A stretch of 64,000 nt of DNA from Deefgea chitinilytica (GCF_016881405.1 NZ_WOFE01000003.1:1-64000), one strand, 5' to 3'. Shown: positions 8,468-18,115, numbered from the stretch's first letter. Numbers and translations: made by a program. The notes: generated by a model from the sequence alone, not told the origin.

Positions 8468-9163
8468 TTAAAGCGCTGATTCGGGTAAATCAAATGCATG
8501 TCGAATTCGCTGGCTGAGCGCTTGCGGCGTGCGGGAAATGATGACTTCGGGGACGGCATATTTGAGCGTGAGGCGGCGAAAATCTTCAAAACCGTATGAC
8601 ACCATAAATGGATTAAATCCCGCAGCCTGCATTGATAGGTAATCTTTATGCTCGTCGCCACAGGCAAACGCGCGCGCGGGGTTGATACCCAGCTGCGATA
8701 GCGCAGCGCTGAAATATTCGGTTTTTGCGGTTTTGAGTGGAATACAGCTAAAAAAATCGAGTTGTTGAATGTCTAAATCATGCCGCGCAAACAGGCGACT
8801 GAGCGTAATCGCTGGCTCATGTGTCACATTGCGTGTTACCAGACCGACGCGGATGCCCGGCGTTGCCAGTAATTGCTGCAATAAAGGCGCAATTCCCGGA
8901 TAAAGTACTGCACTTTCGCGGTAAATGTCAGTGAGCGTATTGATTAGCTCTTTGCGATTGGAGTTACCTAAACTTTTGGCTAGATTGCGCGGGAATTCTT
9001 TAATACCGCCCAGATATTTAAATAAATTACGCCGTTTTTGGAAACGATCCAAATCACCTATCGCCATCCCATGTTGCGTAAAAGCCGCTTCAATTGCACT
9101 AAAAGCATCGATAATGGTGCCATCAGCATCTAAAAGTATCAATTTGTCGTGGCTGGCATACAT
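8468..9163 (-). CDS. HAD-superfamily hydrolase (phosphoglycolate phosphatase-like)
   Basis: A 231-residue haloacid dehalogenase-fold phosphatase. Motif I is L-D-A-D-G-T near residue 12 (two catalytic Asp), motif II the Thr in GLVTRNVTH, and motif IV the acidic pair in FACGDEHKDYL. A helical cap sits between motifs I and II (subfamily IA). The start has a GGAG site. The typical role is phosphate removal from small metabolites; the substrate cannot be read from sequence. It stands alone, downstream of and in the opposite direction to nothing obvious. Confidence 0.85.
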   Translation of the reverse strand: MYASHDKLILLDADGTIIDAFSAIEAAFTQHGMAIGDLDRFQKRRNLFKYLGGIKEFPRNLAKSLGNSNRKELINTLTDIYRESAVLYPGIAPLLQQLLATPGIRVGLVTRNVTHEPAITLSRLFARHDLDIQQLDFFSCIPLKTAKTEYFSAALSQLGINPARAFACGDEHKDYLSMQAAGFNPFMVSYGFEDFRRLTLKYAVPEVIISRTPQALSQRIRHAFDLPESAL

Positions 9164-9289
9164 AAGTAACTCCGCACTGAGGTGCTGGAAAATAGCTTTA
9201 GCTTAAGTGTGAAATATTGAAATGTGATGAAACTGCAATCGGATTGCAATAAAGAGACAGCGTAGATAAAAAGTCAAAATCGGGGAGTT

Positions 9290-9414
9290 CACGAAAGGCA
9301 CGAAAAACACGAACAAAGATTTAAAATGAAGTAATGGCTATAAATTGTAAGAAAAATGCACTCTACGAGCTATTTTATTTTTTGTTTTTTTCGTGCCTTT
9401 TGTGTTATTCGTGG
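9290..9414. repeat. Dispersed inverted repeat with CACGAAA arms, copy 1
   Basis: Left arm 9290-9313 (CACGAAAGGCACGAAAAACA...) and right arm 9391-9414 (TCGTGCCTTTTGTG...) form an imperfect inverted repeat in the spacer between the HAD and FemAB-like genes. A related pair occurs at 24852-24943. Confidence 0.7.
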
Positions 9415-9444
9415 ATTTAAAGGTTTTGATCTTAAAGTGCAAAT

Positions 9445-10584
9445 CTATTCGGTCAGCCGAAACGGCAAATGCGTGGCCATTTCGAGTTGATAGTTTTGCG
9501 TCGCCGCCGCTTCGCGAGCAAGAAATTGCGCGACGCTTTGCCTCATTCTGGGATCTGCAATCCAGTAGCTGCTCCACGTCGTAATCGGCGCAAAGCCACG
9601 TGCGAGTTTGTGTTCGCCTTGCGCGCCCGGCTCGAAAGTGTTTAGTCCATGCTCAATCGCGTAAGCGATCCCTTGGTAATAGCACAACTCAAAATGCAGG
9701 CCTGGGCATTCGATATCGGCCCCCCAATGCCGCCCAAACAGCGCGGTATCGCTGCGATAGCAAATTGCCGACGCAATTAAATCATCACCCTGATAGGCAA
9801 CAAAAACAACCATTGCTCGGCCGATTTCTGCGGCGAGTTGCTGGAAAAATTTCAGCGAAAACGCCGGATGATTGCCATAGCGGCGAAACGTATCGCAATA
9901 GTGGCGGTAAATCGCTTGCCAGCTCGCCGCGTCGATTTCATCGCCGTGCAAAGTCGCCAAACGCAGCCCAGCATCGCTGACGCTACGCCGTTCTCGTTTG
10001 AGTTTTTTGCGCTTCATCGCGGTAAACGTCGCCAAAAAGTCGTCAAAATCACGGTAATTCTGATTCTGCCAATGAAATTGCACACCGCTGCGCATCAGTA
10101 AGCCAGCGTCGCTCAGTGCGGCGCGGTCAGCTTCTTGCACAAATAAGCACTGCCACGATGAGACTTTGAGTTCTTGCGCCACGTGAATCGCCGCGGCAAT
10201 CAATTCAGCGCGCGTCGATTCATCTTGCCCCCGCGCCAACACGCAACGCGGCCCCGGTGATGGGGTAAATGGAATCGCCGAAACCAATTTAGGGTAATAC
10301 GCCAGCCCTGCCGCTTGCCATGCTTGTTCCCATTGCCAGTCGCGCGAGAAATCACCGAAAGAGTGTTGCCGCAAATACAGCGGCAGTAGTGCACGCGTTT
10401 GTTCTTGCTCGTCTTGTAATAGCAAATGCACTGGCTGCCACGCTAAATCAGGGCTGGCCGCGCCGGTACTTTCGGCGAGCCCCAAAAATGCTTGACTCAA
10501 AAATGGATCATTAGTGCGTTGAAGTTGCGACCAGTCGGCTGGGCTGAGATCGTTGGCGCTACTGAGTAAGGCGATGGTCGTCAT
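9445..10584 (-). CDS. FemAB-like acyltransferase, COG3146/DUF482 family
   Basis: A 379-residue cytosolic protein of the COG3146 family (peptidogalycan biosynthesis protein-like, GNAT/FemAB fold). Recognisable pieces are the N-terminal NDPFLSQAFLGLAE, a basic stretch FTAMKRKKLKRERRS in the middle, and the C-terminal GAQGEHKLARGF. Members transfer acyl or aminoacyl groups, but the real substrate is unknown. The start codon lacks a strong Shine-Dalgarno site. It is divergent from yaeQ. Confidence 0.82.
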   Translation of the reverse strand: MTTIALLSSANDLSPADWSQLQRTNDPFLSQAFLGLAESTGAASPDLAWQPVHLLLQDEQEQTRALLPLYLRQHSFGDFSRDWQWEQAWQAAGLAYYPKLVSAIPFTPSPGPRCVLARGQDESTRAELIAAAIHVAQELKVSSWQCLFVQEADRAALSDAGLLMRSGVQFHWQNQNYRDFDDFLATFTAMKRKKLKRERRSVSDAGLRLATLHGDEIDAASWQAIYRHYCDTFRRYGNHPAFSLKFFQQLAAEIGRAMVVFVAYQGDDLIASAICYRSDTALFGRHWGADIECPGLHFELCYYQGIAYAIEHGLNTFEPGAQGEHKLARGFAPITTWSSYWIADPRMRQSVAQFLAREAAATQNYQLEMATHLPFRLTE

Positions 10585-10750
10585 AGATCAGCGAGGAAGG
10601 GTGGATTGGTTGATGCTAGCACGTCTGATGAGTAAATTTGTGCAGATAAAGCCTGTGCATTGGCGCGACAGCATCTCACATGCTGAGGCACATCGCTTAC
10701 AGCTTTGGCGCTTTCCGTTACACTGTCGGCTTCATTAGGAATGACAGCTC

Positions 10751-11299
10751 ATGGCACTTAAATCAACGGTTTTCAAAGCCGAACTCAATATTACCGATAT
10801 GGATCGCGGTTATTATCAAAGCCACGCGTTGACGATTGCGCGGCACCCGTCGGAAACCGACGAGCGCATGATGCTGCGTTTGGTCGCTTTTGCTCATCAT
10901 GCCAGCGACACACTGGAACTGACGCGCGGTTTGTCGGCCGATGACGAGCCCGATGTGTGGCAAAAAGATTTAACTGGTGCGATTGAAAAGTGGATTGAGT
11001 TGGGCTTGCCAGATGAAAAACGCATCAAAAAAGGCTGCGGCCGCGCCAATGAAATGTGGATTTATGCCTACGGTGGCCGTGTGGTGGATATTTGGTGGGA
11101 TGGTATCAAAAACCAATTGACGCGTTTTGAGCATTTAAATGTCCTCAGCATCCCAGCCGATACCTTGACTGAACTCACCAAAATGACCGAACGCACGATG
11201 CAAATTCAGTGCACGATTCAAGACGGCCAAATGTGGTTGTCGGATGCTAATCATAATATTTTGGTGGAATTGACAACATTGCAGTCTGCTACAGTATAG
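10751..11299 (+). CDS. yaeQ: YaeQ family protein
   Basis: A 182-residue YaeQ protein. YaeQ has a PD-(D/E)XK nuclease-like fold; the family was first reported as a suppressor of RfaH loss, though its biochemical role is unsettled. The sequence is full-length and typical: it begins MALKSTVFKAELNITDMDRG and contains the conserved HPSETDERMMLRL and CGRANEMWIYAYG segments. AGGA lies 8 nt before the ATG. The TAG stop codon is inside the palindrome at 11294-11338. Confidence 0.94.
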   Translation: MALKSTVFKAELNITDMDRGYYQSHALTIARHPSETDERMMLRLVAFAHHASDTLELTRGLSADDEPDVWQKDLTGAIEKWIELGLPDEKRIKKGCGRANEMWIYAYGGRVVDIWWDGIKNQLTRFEHLNVLSIPADTLTELTKMTERTMQIQCTIQDGQMWLSDANHNILVELTTLQSATV

Positions 11300-11338
11300 C
11301 CATCAAGCCATTTATTTTGAATGGCTACATGGCTATAC
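11294..11338. repeat. Palindromic element family, copy 1 (45 bp)
   Basis: Outer arms GTATAGCCAT (11294-11303) and ATGGCTATAC (11329-11338) enclose an inner hairpin AGCCATT/AATGGCT (11306-11312 / 11320-11326). It overlaps the yaeQ stop codon. Four related elements lie at 15788, 22292, 44549 and 56484. Confidence 0.75.
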
Positions 11339-11477
11339 CTAGATCAGTCTCTTTGCAAAATGCCAACTTCACGCGCGCCTTGTTGCGCGCTAATTTGGCC
11401 TGAGTCAGCATGAACTAGATCACTGCCGAAATTGCATTGATTTCCTATACTTGGATGGCTTTGTACGGACAGCCTTG

Positions 11478-12854
11478 ATGCCTAGTTTGTTTCACCGCCT
11501 TTTTCAAAATGCCGCGCCCGAGATTGATTCGGCGGCTTTTGAACGCCTGAATGCATTGTCACCGCGTATTCATTTAGAAGATGGCGCGCTTGCCGCCGAT
11601 TTTAATCCCGAAGATAAAACAATTATTTGTCGCGAAACCATCGTCAACCGCTTTGAGCGCGTGGTTGGCCATGAGTTTATGCTGAAAAAAAACATCACCG
11701 AGCGGGTGCATATTGGTCACGCGATGCGCCGATTGTACGATCAGGCCTTGGTGAGTCAGCTCATTAGCTTGCCTTTACTGCAATTATTGGGGCAGCGTTT
11801 TGCCTTGGTACATATTGCGGCGGAACATATTTTTGATAGCAAATTAGCGCATTTGGCTGGTCAGCATTGCGTGTTTGTGCTGCGCTTTGCTGATGATGCC
11901 GTTAGTGCGGCATTGCTTGAGCAGATTAAACAATTACGCAAAAAAGGCGTGATGTTTGGCGTTTTGGCACATGAGTGCTTGAACGCAGGGATGGAGCATC
12001 TGCTTGATTCAATCGATATGCTGGTGCTGGACGTGCATGAGGAAGCGAGTTTTCTAACCGAAATCGCCGAAGCGGTGCGCGGTCAGCCCCACTTGCCTTT
12101 GCTGGCCTGTCATATTGATTCTTACGAAGCATTTGATGCCGTGTGGGAATCCACGCTGTATGGCGAACGGGTCTGTTTTTTTCAGGGGATATTTATTAGT
12201 GGCCGTGATGCTTGGGGCGTGAATCCAACGCCAGCATTGCGATTTCAAGTGCTGCGCTTATTGGCGTTGATTGACCAAGAAGCCCCAACGCAAGAGTTGG
12301 CTGATGCCCTGAAAGCTGACCCCGTGTTGTTATACAAACTATTACGGATGAGCAAAACGTGTGCCGCCGAGCCCATCGGCAGCGCCGAGCAGGCTTTATT
12401 GTGCGTGGGGCGAGAAAGACTGCATCGCTGGTTAACATTTATGGCGCACAGCCAAATGCCCGATGCGGGGCGTGATCTAGCTTTGTTGCGTATCGCTTTG
12501 CAGCGCGGTCGCTTGATGCAATTACTGGCGGCCAAGCTTGGCTTAGCGCAGGCCGAGCAGGTCTTTCTGACCGGCGTGCTGTCATTGATGGGGGCTTTGT
12601 TACTGCAGCCTCTGGCCGAGATGCTCAAGGCCATCGCGGTACCTGCTGAAATCAGCGCGGCACTGCTAACACGATCTGGGCCACATTTTCCTTATTTGCA
12701 ATTGGCGTGTGCAGTGGAATCGCAGGACTTTCATACGCTCAGTCAGTGTTGCCAAGCTTTGCATTGCTCGGCTTTGCTGGTCAAGCAACTACAAACCGAA
12801 GCCGCGCAATGGGCTGAAACGCTGCTGTGCCAAGAAGCCAAAGCCGATGAGTGA
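11478..12854 (+). CDS. EAL-like/HDOD signalling protein (YuxH type)
   Basis: About 458 residues from ATG 11478; the open frame begins 9 codons earlier at a TTG. The first ~240 residues resemble a degenerate EAL domain: secondary-structure-like segments remain, but no E-A-L triad or other c-di-GMP catalytic signature is visible. The C-terminal half fits an HDOD domain (LLKLLRMSKT-like pattern LLYKLLRMS, then ALLCVGRERLHRWLTFMA). Such EAL-HDOD proteins usually act as regulators by protein contacts rather than as c-di-GMP phosphodiesterases. No partner gene is adjacent. Confidence 0.82.
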   Translation: MPSLFHRLFQNAAPEIDSAAFERLNALSPRIHLEDGALAADFNPEDKTIICRETIVNRFERVVGHEFMLKKNITERVHIGHAMRRLYDQALVSQLISLPLLQLLGQRFALVHIAAEHIFDSKLAHLAGQHCVFVLRFADDAVSAALLEQIKQLRKKGVMFGVLAHECLNAGMEHLLDSIDMLVLDVHEEASFLTEIAEAVRGQPHLPLLACHIDSYEAFDAVWESTLYGERVCFFQGIFISGRDAWGVNPTPALRFQVLRLLALIDQEAPTQELADALKADPVLLYKLLRMSKTCAAEPIGSAEQALLCVGRERLHRWLTFMAHSQMPDAGRDLALLRIALQRGRLMQLLAAKLGLAQAEQVFLTGVLSLMGALLLQPLAEMLKAIAVPAEISAALLTRSGPHFPYLQLACAVESQDFHTLSQCCQALHCSALLVKQLQTEAAQWAETLLCQEAKADE

Positions 12855-12931
12855 AAGGATGATGACAGCACCTATCCTTTTTAAGCTTAAAGCACTAAGA
12901 TAAAGCTTCTTTTGCCCCTCGATTTCCTATC

Positions 12932-13615
12932 ATGATGCCGTATTTAAGTTCGTTTATTACCAATTTTTTGCTCGTAATCGCGGCGCTGATTCCGATTTTG
13001 AACCCCTTGGGGCAAGCTCCGATTTTTATGTCGATGACGTCGCGTTACAGCGCGGAAGAGCGGGTCATTTTGGCGCGCAAAGTCGGCATGTATGGCTTCT
13101 CACTATTATTGGTGAGTATGTTTATCGGTATTTATGTGTTGGAGTTTTTTGGCGTCTCGCTGGCGATTGTGCGGGTGGGTGGTGGCTTGCTGGTTGCGAC
13201 CGCAGGCTGGCAATTGATGTCGTCAGATCCATCGCATAGCGTGTTGGTGTCGACCGATGAACGCTTAACAGAAGAGCAATTACGGCAACGTGCGTTTTTC
13301 CCGTTGACCTTTCCAATCAGCGTGGGACCCGGTTCGCTGACCGTGGCAATTACTTTGGGCGCGAGCTTTAAGCGTTCTGGCATTGATACGGTATTGATTC
13401 CACTGGCGAGTGTTTTGGCGGTCGCGGTGGCGTCGTTCTTATTGTATTGGTGCTATCGAAATGCTGATCGTTTACTCAAATTAATGGGCGAAACAGGCAC
13501 GATTATTTTCTTGCGATTGTCGGCGTTTATTCTGCTTTGCTTGGGTATTCAGATTCTTTGGAATGGTCTTAGCGAACTGATGGCTGAGTTTTTAATTCAA
13601 AATTGGCCAAAATAA
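12932..13615 (+). CDS. MarC family inner-membrane protein
   Basis: A 227-residue polytopic protein of the MarC (NAAT) family with about six hydrophobic segments. The conserved NPLGQAPIF near residue 25 and the later FPLTFPISVGPGSLTVAI motif are typical of the family. MarC homologues are often annotated as antibiotic-resistance proteins, but that role is not supported for E. coli MarC; transport of small molecules is the usual guess. Length is normal. The origin-like non-coding stretch begins right after it. Confidence 0.92.
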   Translation: MMPYLSSFITNFLLVIAALIPILNPLGQAPIFMSMTSRYSAEERVILARKVGMYGFSLLLVSMFIGIYVLEFFGVSLAIVRVGGGLLVATAGWQLMSSDPSHSVLVSTDERLTEEQLRQRAFFPLTFPISVGPGSLTVAITLGASFKRSGIDTVLIPLASVLAVAVASFLLYWCYRNADRLLKLMGETGTIIFLRLSAFILLCLGIQILWNGLSELMAEFLIQNWPK

Positions 13616-14406
13616 TCCCGCCACTGCGCCGTCCTACCGCACACACCCAGAGCACTACCTGCCGCTTTTATCTCGCTTGATGCGGGATGAAAGTGGCCAT
13701 TTGGCGTAATACTTCACCAGCATGCGCGAAATCTAGCGCCAATTTCACGTTAAAACTCTGCTTCATCCTTGCCTAGCTCAGCTTAGCAATGGCCAAGTCA
13801 CGCCGCCTCTTCTCTAAAGTACACGCTGTATTGCTAAGCGCAATCGGGCTTATACGCAAAACAAAGTCACTGCCTGACATTCTGAGCTTTTAGCGCGCAG
13901 CTTTTCCCGCAATCAATGATTCAATTTGTCGCCGTTTTATCAAAAACGAGGTGTATCTGCGTCTAGCCTAAATAAAATAATGGCTGCAAAACGATACTGT
14001 TTTAGGGTGGATAAGTTGTGGATGTCTATGAGTAATCGATATAGATTGCAATGTATGTTTTGGGCGTAAGCTTCGATTATGGATAAAAATTAATTTTGCC
14101 TAACAAATCGATGTAAGCTACTACCGCGACAATACCGAAAGCATCATCCAATTAAATCGCTGTAAGCAAAATAGAAAAGTGACTTATCCACAGCATTGTG
14201 CAGGCCTTATTTATTATTACTAATTTAAATTAAAAACTAATAAAACTAAGCGTTTTGCCGAGCTAAAGCTGTGGATAAATCGCGGTTTACCGCCGAATAC
14301 TCCAGCTAGCATTTGGCAAAAAAGCTAGGCTTAATCTGCAAATTGAGCGAAAATTACTGGCTAGTTGCGACAAATCGCCTGAATTGACGGCAACAAGGAG
14401 CTGAAG
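13616..14406. other. Origin-like gene-free region with DnaA boxes and AT-rich core
   Basis: About 790 bp without a credible gene. It holds two perfect DnaA boxes, TTATCCACA at 14184-14192 and TGTGGATAA at 14270-14278, on either side of a very AT-rich stretch (about 14206-14250). Weaker boxes lie at 14006-14014 (8/9), 14017-14025 (7/9) and 14078-14086 (8/9). The arrangement resembles a bacterial replication origin with an unwinding element, or a DnaA-titration site. No dnaA, dnaN, gyrB, parAB or rep gene is near, so the role is open. Confidence 0.55.
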
Positions 14407-14634
14407 GTGGAAGTGAATATTTTTAAAAGCATGAGCAACCCGAGCAAATGCCTCGTGTTACCTGTAGACGTGGATGTCGATGAAAGCCAATTGGCGATTA
14501 CAGATGCCGACTACGAACAAGTTTATTTCTTACGCACTCGCACCTTGAAAATTGGCAATGACAATGTCAGTTTTGATCCGGCCACCGCAATCAGCGCCAT
14601 TGAAAAACAAGGCTTTTACCTATTTACTGTGTAG
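14407..14634 (+). CDS. Small unknown protein upstream of proB
   Basis: 75 residues starting at GTG 14407 with AAGGAG 6 nt upstream (14395-14400), which is why this start is chosen. It is acidic near the N-terminus ([18 protein letters not shown]), has no membrane segment, cysteine pair or repeat, and I do not recognise a family. It ends 35 nt before the proB start on the same strand, so the two are probably cotranscribed. It lies between the DnaA-box region and proB. Confidence 0.65.
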   Translation: MEVNIFKSMSNPSKCLVLPVDVDVDESQLAITDADYEQVYFLRTRTLKIGNDNVSFDPATAISAIEKQGFYLFTV

Positions 14635-14669
14635 ACGTGCTGGCCATTGCAGCACTAGAGGAAGTTCAT

Positions 14670-15785
14670 ATGACCATTTTGCCAACTGCTCAACGCATCG
14701 TCGTCAAAGTCGGCTCTAGCTTAGTGACGAATGAAGGCAAAGGTTTAGACCACGCCGCATTAGCACGTTGGGCGCAAGAGATCGCCGATTTAACGCGCTT
14801 GGGAAAACAAGTGGTCTTAGTCTCCTCTGGCGCCGTTGCCGAAGGCATTGCCAGACTAGGTTGGACGCAAAAACCAACCGCAGTGCACGAAAAACAAGCC
14901 GCCGCCGCCGTTGGCCAATTGGGGCTTTGTCATGCATATGAGAGTGCATTTCGGCAGCACAATCTAACTTGTGCACAAGTCTTGCTCACGCATGAAGATT
15001 TATCTGACCGTACGCGTTACCTCAATGCGCGCTCCACCTTGCTCACTTTGCTGCAATTAGGCGTGATTCCCATCATCAATGAAAACGATAGTGTGGTGAC
15101 CGCCGAAATCAAATTTGGCGATAACGATACGCTCGGTGCTTTGGTCACTAATTTGATTGAAGGTGATGCACTCGTTATTTTGACCGACCAAACCGGCCTA
15201 TTTACTGCCGACCCGCGCAGCAATCCAAACGCGACTTTAGTACAAACCGGCATTGCGGGTGACCCTGCTTTAGAGGAAATGGCAGGTGGCGCCGGTTCTA
15301 GCGTTGGAACAGGGGGGATGTATACCAAAATCATCGCTGCCAAACGTGCCGCCCGTAGCGGCGCAGCAACCATCATTGCTTGTGGTCGCGAAGCGCAAGT
15401 ATTAACCCGACTTGCCGCTGGCGAAATGATTGGTACGCAGCTCACTTCAGACACCTGCGCCTTGGCCGCTAAAAAACAATGGATTGCTGACCATTTGCAA
15501 CTGAAAGGCAGTGTGACACTGGATGCGGGCGCAGTCCGTGCCGTCAAACAATCGGGTTCAAGCTTGCTGCCAATTGGCGTGATTGCGGTCGATGGTGAGT
15601 TTTTGCGCGGAGAAGTGGTGCGCTGCGTTGATCAGGACGGACAAGAAATCGCCCGTGGCTTAATCAATTACAGCTCACAAGAAACGCAACGAATCCTGCG
15701 CCAACCAACTGGCCAAATCGAAGCCGTGCTCGGTTATATTGACGAAGCTGAATTGATTCATCGGGATAATTTGGTTCTGTGTTAA
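14670..15785 (+). CDS. proB: Glutamate 5-kinase ProB
   Basis: 371 residues. ProB phosphorylates glutamate in the first step of proline synthesis in the cytosol. The N-terminal amino-acid-kinase domain (about 1-255) shows [10 protein letters not shown], the NENDSV motif and GTGGMYTKI; the C-terminal ~75 residues (from about 275) form a PUA domain. The start at ATG 14670 follows AGAGGAAG; an 11-codon upstream extension lacks a site. proA is not adjacent. In many Neisseriales and other betaproteobacteria proB follows obg; here it follows a small unknown gene. Confidence 0.96.
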   Translation: MTILPTAQRIVVKVGSSLVTNEGKGLDHAALARWAQEIADLTRLGKQVVLVSSGAVAEGIARLGWTQKPTAVHEKQAAAAVGQLGLCHAYESAFRQHNLTCAQVLLTHEDLSDRTRYLNARSTLLTLLQLGVIPIINENDSVVTAEIKFGDNDTLGALVTNLIEGDALVILTDQTGLFTADPRSNPNATLVQTGIAGDPALEEMAGGAGSSVGTGGMYTKIIAAKRAARSGAATIIACGREAQVLTRLAAGEMIGTQLTSDTCALAAKKQWIADHLQLKGSVTLDAGAVRAVKQSGSSLLPIGVIAVDGEFLRGEVVRCVDQDGQEIARGLINYSSQETQRILRQPTGQIEAVLGYIDEAELIHRDNLVLC

Positions 15786-15787
15786 TG

Positions 15788-15836
15788 GGGTATTGCTTTT
15801 TAGCCTTTAATATATAATTGCTTTAAATAAATACCC
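15788..15836. repeat. Palindromic element family, copy 2 (49 bp)
   Basis: GGGTATT (15788-15794) pairs with AATACCC (15830-15836). Like the other copies, AGCC follows 12 nt after the GTAT start (GTATTGCTTTTTAGCC). It begins 2 bp after the proB stop codon. The stem is weaker than in the other copies. Confidence 0.55.
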
Positions 15837-15886
15837 TTGGTATGAGTCACCGTTGATTGTGCCTATATCAAAATACACCGCATATG

Positions 15887-15926
15887 AAAAAGCCGTAGTG
15901 AATCAGATTCGCTACGGCTTTTTGTT
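15887..15926. terminator. Bidirectional terminator between proB and MliC-YbaY gene
   Basis: AAAAGCCGTAGTGAATC (15887-15903) pairs almost perfectly with GATTCGCTACGGCTTTT; A and T runs on the two sides serve both convergent genes. Confidence 0.9.
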
Positions 15927-15942
15927 TTACTTCGTATTGAAA

Positions 15943-16977
15943 TTAAATATTTTTCAACATGACAGTCGCTTCGCGCCCTGCACCGCGTGTTAGCACTGGC
16001 GTATGGGTGTCGTTAATTTTGATAAGCTTGCCGTCCATTTCTAACCTAGCGCCAATCGAGTAAGTATTACGTGGATCGATTGCATCGGGTGAGAATTTGA
16101 GCGTCACCGTTGGTGGCGTGCCTTGCTCTAAAGTGATCGTTTGTTTCGCAATCACTTCGGCTGGCGCATCCATGCGGGATACATCGCGCAATTCGACCGT
16201 CAGGACGGCGCCTGGATACAAACGTCGATCTAGCCACATCACTTTGGCGGTAACGCTCTCAACGGCTTGTTTTTTGACGAAGCCGTACATTGAAAATGCC
16301 TGTTGAACTTCTTTTAAATTGGTCTGCAGTGCAATAAATTCTTTGCCCTCAGGGCTAGCCGGGTCAAATGGGTTATTGGCGGGTAATTGCGCCACATAAA
16401 CACGCTGGCCATCGTCTCCTAATACTTCACCAATAGGCTTTTTGTCGGTCGCCAATTTTGTCCAAGCCGCCTTAGGAAAAACTAAAATATCCAACAAGGC
16501 GTATTGTGCTTGGCGATCACCAGTACGGAAACGATATTCGAATTGTTGCGATGCGCTTTCACCATAGAAAGGGATTTCACTGCCTGACTTCACATGGATT
16601 TGCACTCGGTTGGCGGTCCAGCGATCAGGAGGAATAAAAATTAAGCCCGATGCTGCATCGCGAATGGGTCTTAAGGGCTCTTCGGCATCCGCTAAAGTAC
16701 AATTTTTCGCAACCATCACATCGTTTTGCTCTAAAAACCCAGTGTCGCCTTTTAGCCAAACTGTGGTTTTTCCATCGCTATATTTGACGCCAGACGCTGC
16801 CACGACTTGTGGCAATGGAATGTATGACCAACCGACCTGGAGTTGAATCGCATCCGGTGCGGCCATTTGAATCGTGAATGAATGGCCTTCATCGCATTTA
16901 AATTGTTTTTGAGCGCCAGTTTGATTCGCAAATGCAAGACTACTGCACAATAGAACTGGGAGAAGCAATGCTTTCAT
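15943..16977 (-). CDS. Exported protein combining MliC-like and YbaY-like domains
   Basis: 344 residues with a signal peptide (MKALLLPVLLCSSLAFA). Residues about 24-95 fit the MliC fold (inhibitors of c-type lysozyme): KQFKCDEGHSF, later AASGVKYSDGKTTVWLKGD and a terminal cysteine pair partner in VAKNCT. A middle segment of about 130 residues is unassigned. The last ~100 residues fit the YbaY/YscW-type beta-sandwich (AKVMWLDRRLYPGAVLTVEL... to ...HTPVLTRG). MliC proteins are normally ~110 residues, so this is an unusual fusion. A periplasmic or outer-membrane lysozyme-defence role is an inference; no lipobox is seen. Confidence 0.75.
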   Translation of the reverse strand: MKALLLPVLLCSSLAFANQTGAQKQFKCDEGHSFTIQMAAPDAIQLQVGWSYIPLPQVVAASGVKYSDGKTTVWLKGDTGFLEQNDVMVAKNCTLADAEEPLRPIRDAASGLIFIPPDRWTANRVQIHVKSGSEIPFYGESASQQFEYRFRTGDRQAQYALLDILVFPKAAWTKLATDKKPIGEVLGDDGQRVYVAQLPANNPFDPASPEGKEFIALQTNLKEVQQAFSMYGFVKKQAVESVTAKVMWLDRRLYPGAVLTVELRDVSRMDAPAEVIAKQTITLEQGTPPTVTLKFSPDAIDPRNTYSIGARLEMDGKLIKINDTHTPVLTRGAGREATVMLKNI

Positions 16978-17085
16978 GGATTTGCCCTTGTCATATCTTG
17001 AGTCGATATTGTGGGCAATTTGCAGCCAATAATAAAGGCGAATATTTCCATTTTTAAGTCAGTGATTGTTCAGCAATCAGCATGT

Positions 17086-18051
17086 TCAAAAAATAGCTTG
17101 ATCTGGAAATGCCGCCGTTTCAGTTGGGGTTTGCATTAAAGCGCGCGGCACTGCAACTAATAGAATTAGTTTTTCGATTGGAATTTCACGCTGCAAAATG
17201 AGTTCAGGCAATTCGATAATTTGATTATCACTATCTTCGCCATCGACGACGCCCATGCGATCAACATTGCAGCGATGAATTTGTAATTGCACAATATCGG
17301 GTGTAGCGGCTAATTCAGTAATTAATAATTCGCACATGGCCTCAGGATTGAGCGTGTCATGTATCGTTTGTAACTCAGTGGTGAGCACCTTGATACGCTC
17401 TTTTTGCGCTGTTTGGGCCGCACTGGGCGTATTACCATGCATGCGGAGCATCGTTCTGGCGTTAATTAATTCATCATCAATTTGTTTTTTCTTAGTTTCA
17501 ACCGCCGAAATAGCCAATTGAGCTTGATTTGCCACGGTATCTAAAATCCGCAGCGCCCCGAGTTGGACTAAGGCATCCGCTGATTCGGCAGGAATACCAA
17601 TTCGATGATTTGAAAAAACCAGCAATTTTTGCGGAACATCTTGCCGAATTTGTCCATCCACTTCACTGACACCGTAGCGGGTTTTTTCCTCGGCGTCGGC
17701 AATTAACCCGACATAGGCCGTTTCAACCAGTGGCCAAGTGGCAAACCATGTTTGCAAATCTTTATCGTTACCGACAATTTCACTCATGCGGTTTGGCGTT
17801 GCAAATAGCAATTGCAGTGTGCGATCGTTGCGCCAATTTTCGACGGTGAGTGCAATCGGCGCCGGTAATTGTGTCGCTAGCGCGGTTGCATGTGCGTGCG
17901 CCCAAGCAATGTAAGACACCAAGCGCGATTGGTAATTACGAGCGAGCCGAATATGCGGGTGCGCAATATCAACCAAACGCTCAATCAGCGCTTCGTCATC
18001 CGCGCTGATTTTCGGTTTAGGCGCAAACCAAGATTGAATCGTGCTCCACAT
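17086..18051 (-). CDS. Conserved-looking protein of unknown function
   Basis: 321 residues, start at ATG 18051 with GAGGTGG upstream. I do not recognise the family. It lacks signal peptide and clear membrane segments and should be cytosolic. Residues about 180-235 are charged and likely form a coiled coil (ETKKKQIDDELINARTMLR, later KERIKVLTTELQTIHDTLN). The N-terminus is rich in Trp/His, and the C-terminus has an acidic loop (VDGEDSDNQIIELPE). It lies between the MliC-YbaY and acetyltransferase genes, all on the minus strand but with >60-bp gaps, so no firm operon. Confidence 0.75.
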   Translation of the reverse strand: MWSTIQSWFAPKPKISADDEALIERLVDIAHPHIRLARNYQSRLVSYIAWAHAHATALATQLPAPIALTVENWRNDRTLQLLFATPNRMSEIVGNDKDLQTWFATWPLVETAYVGLIADAEEKTRYGVSEVDGQIRQDVPQKLLVFSNHRIGIPAESADALVQLGALRILDTVANQAQLAISAVETKKKQIDDELINARTMLRMHGNTPSAAQTAQKERIKVLTTELQTIHDTLNPEAMCELLITELAATPDIVQLQIHRCNVDRMGVVDGEDSDNQIIELPELILQREIPIEKLILLVAVPRALMQTPTETAAFPDQAIF

Positions 18052-18115
18052 CGTCGACCACCTCGTAAAAAAGCTGAATTTTAAACGTTATTGATCAACA
18101 AGCTCGTGTTTTGGC

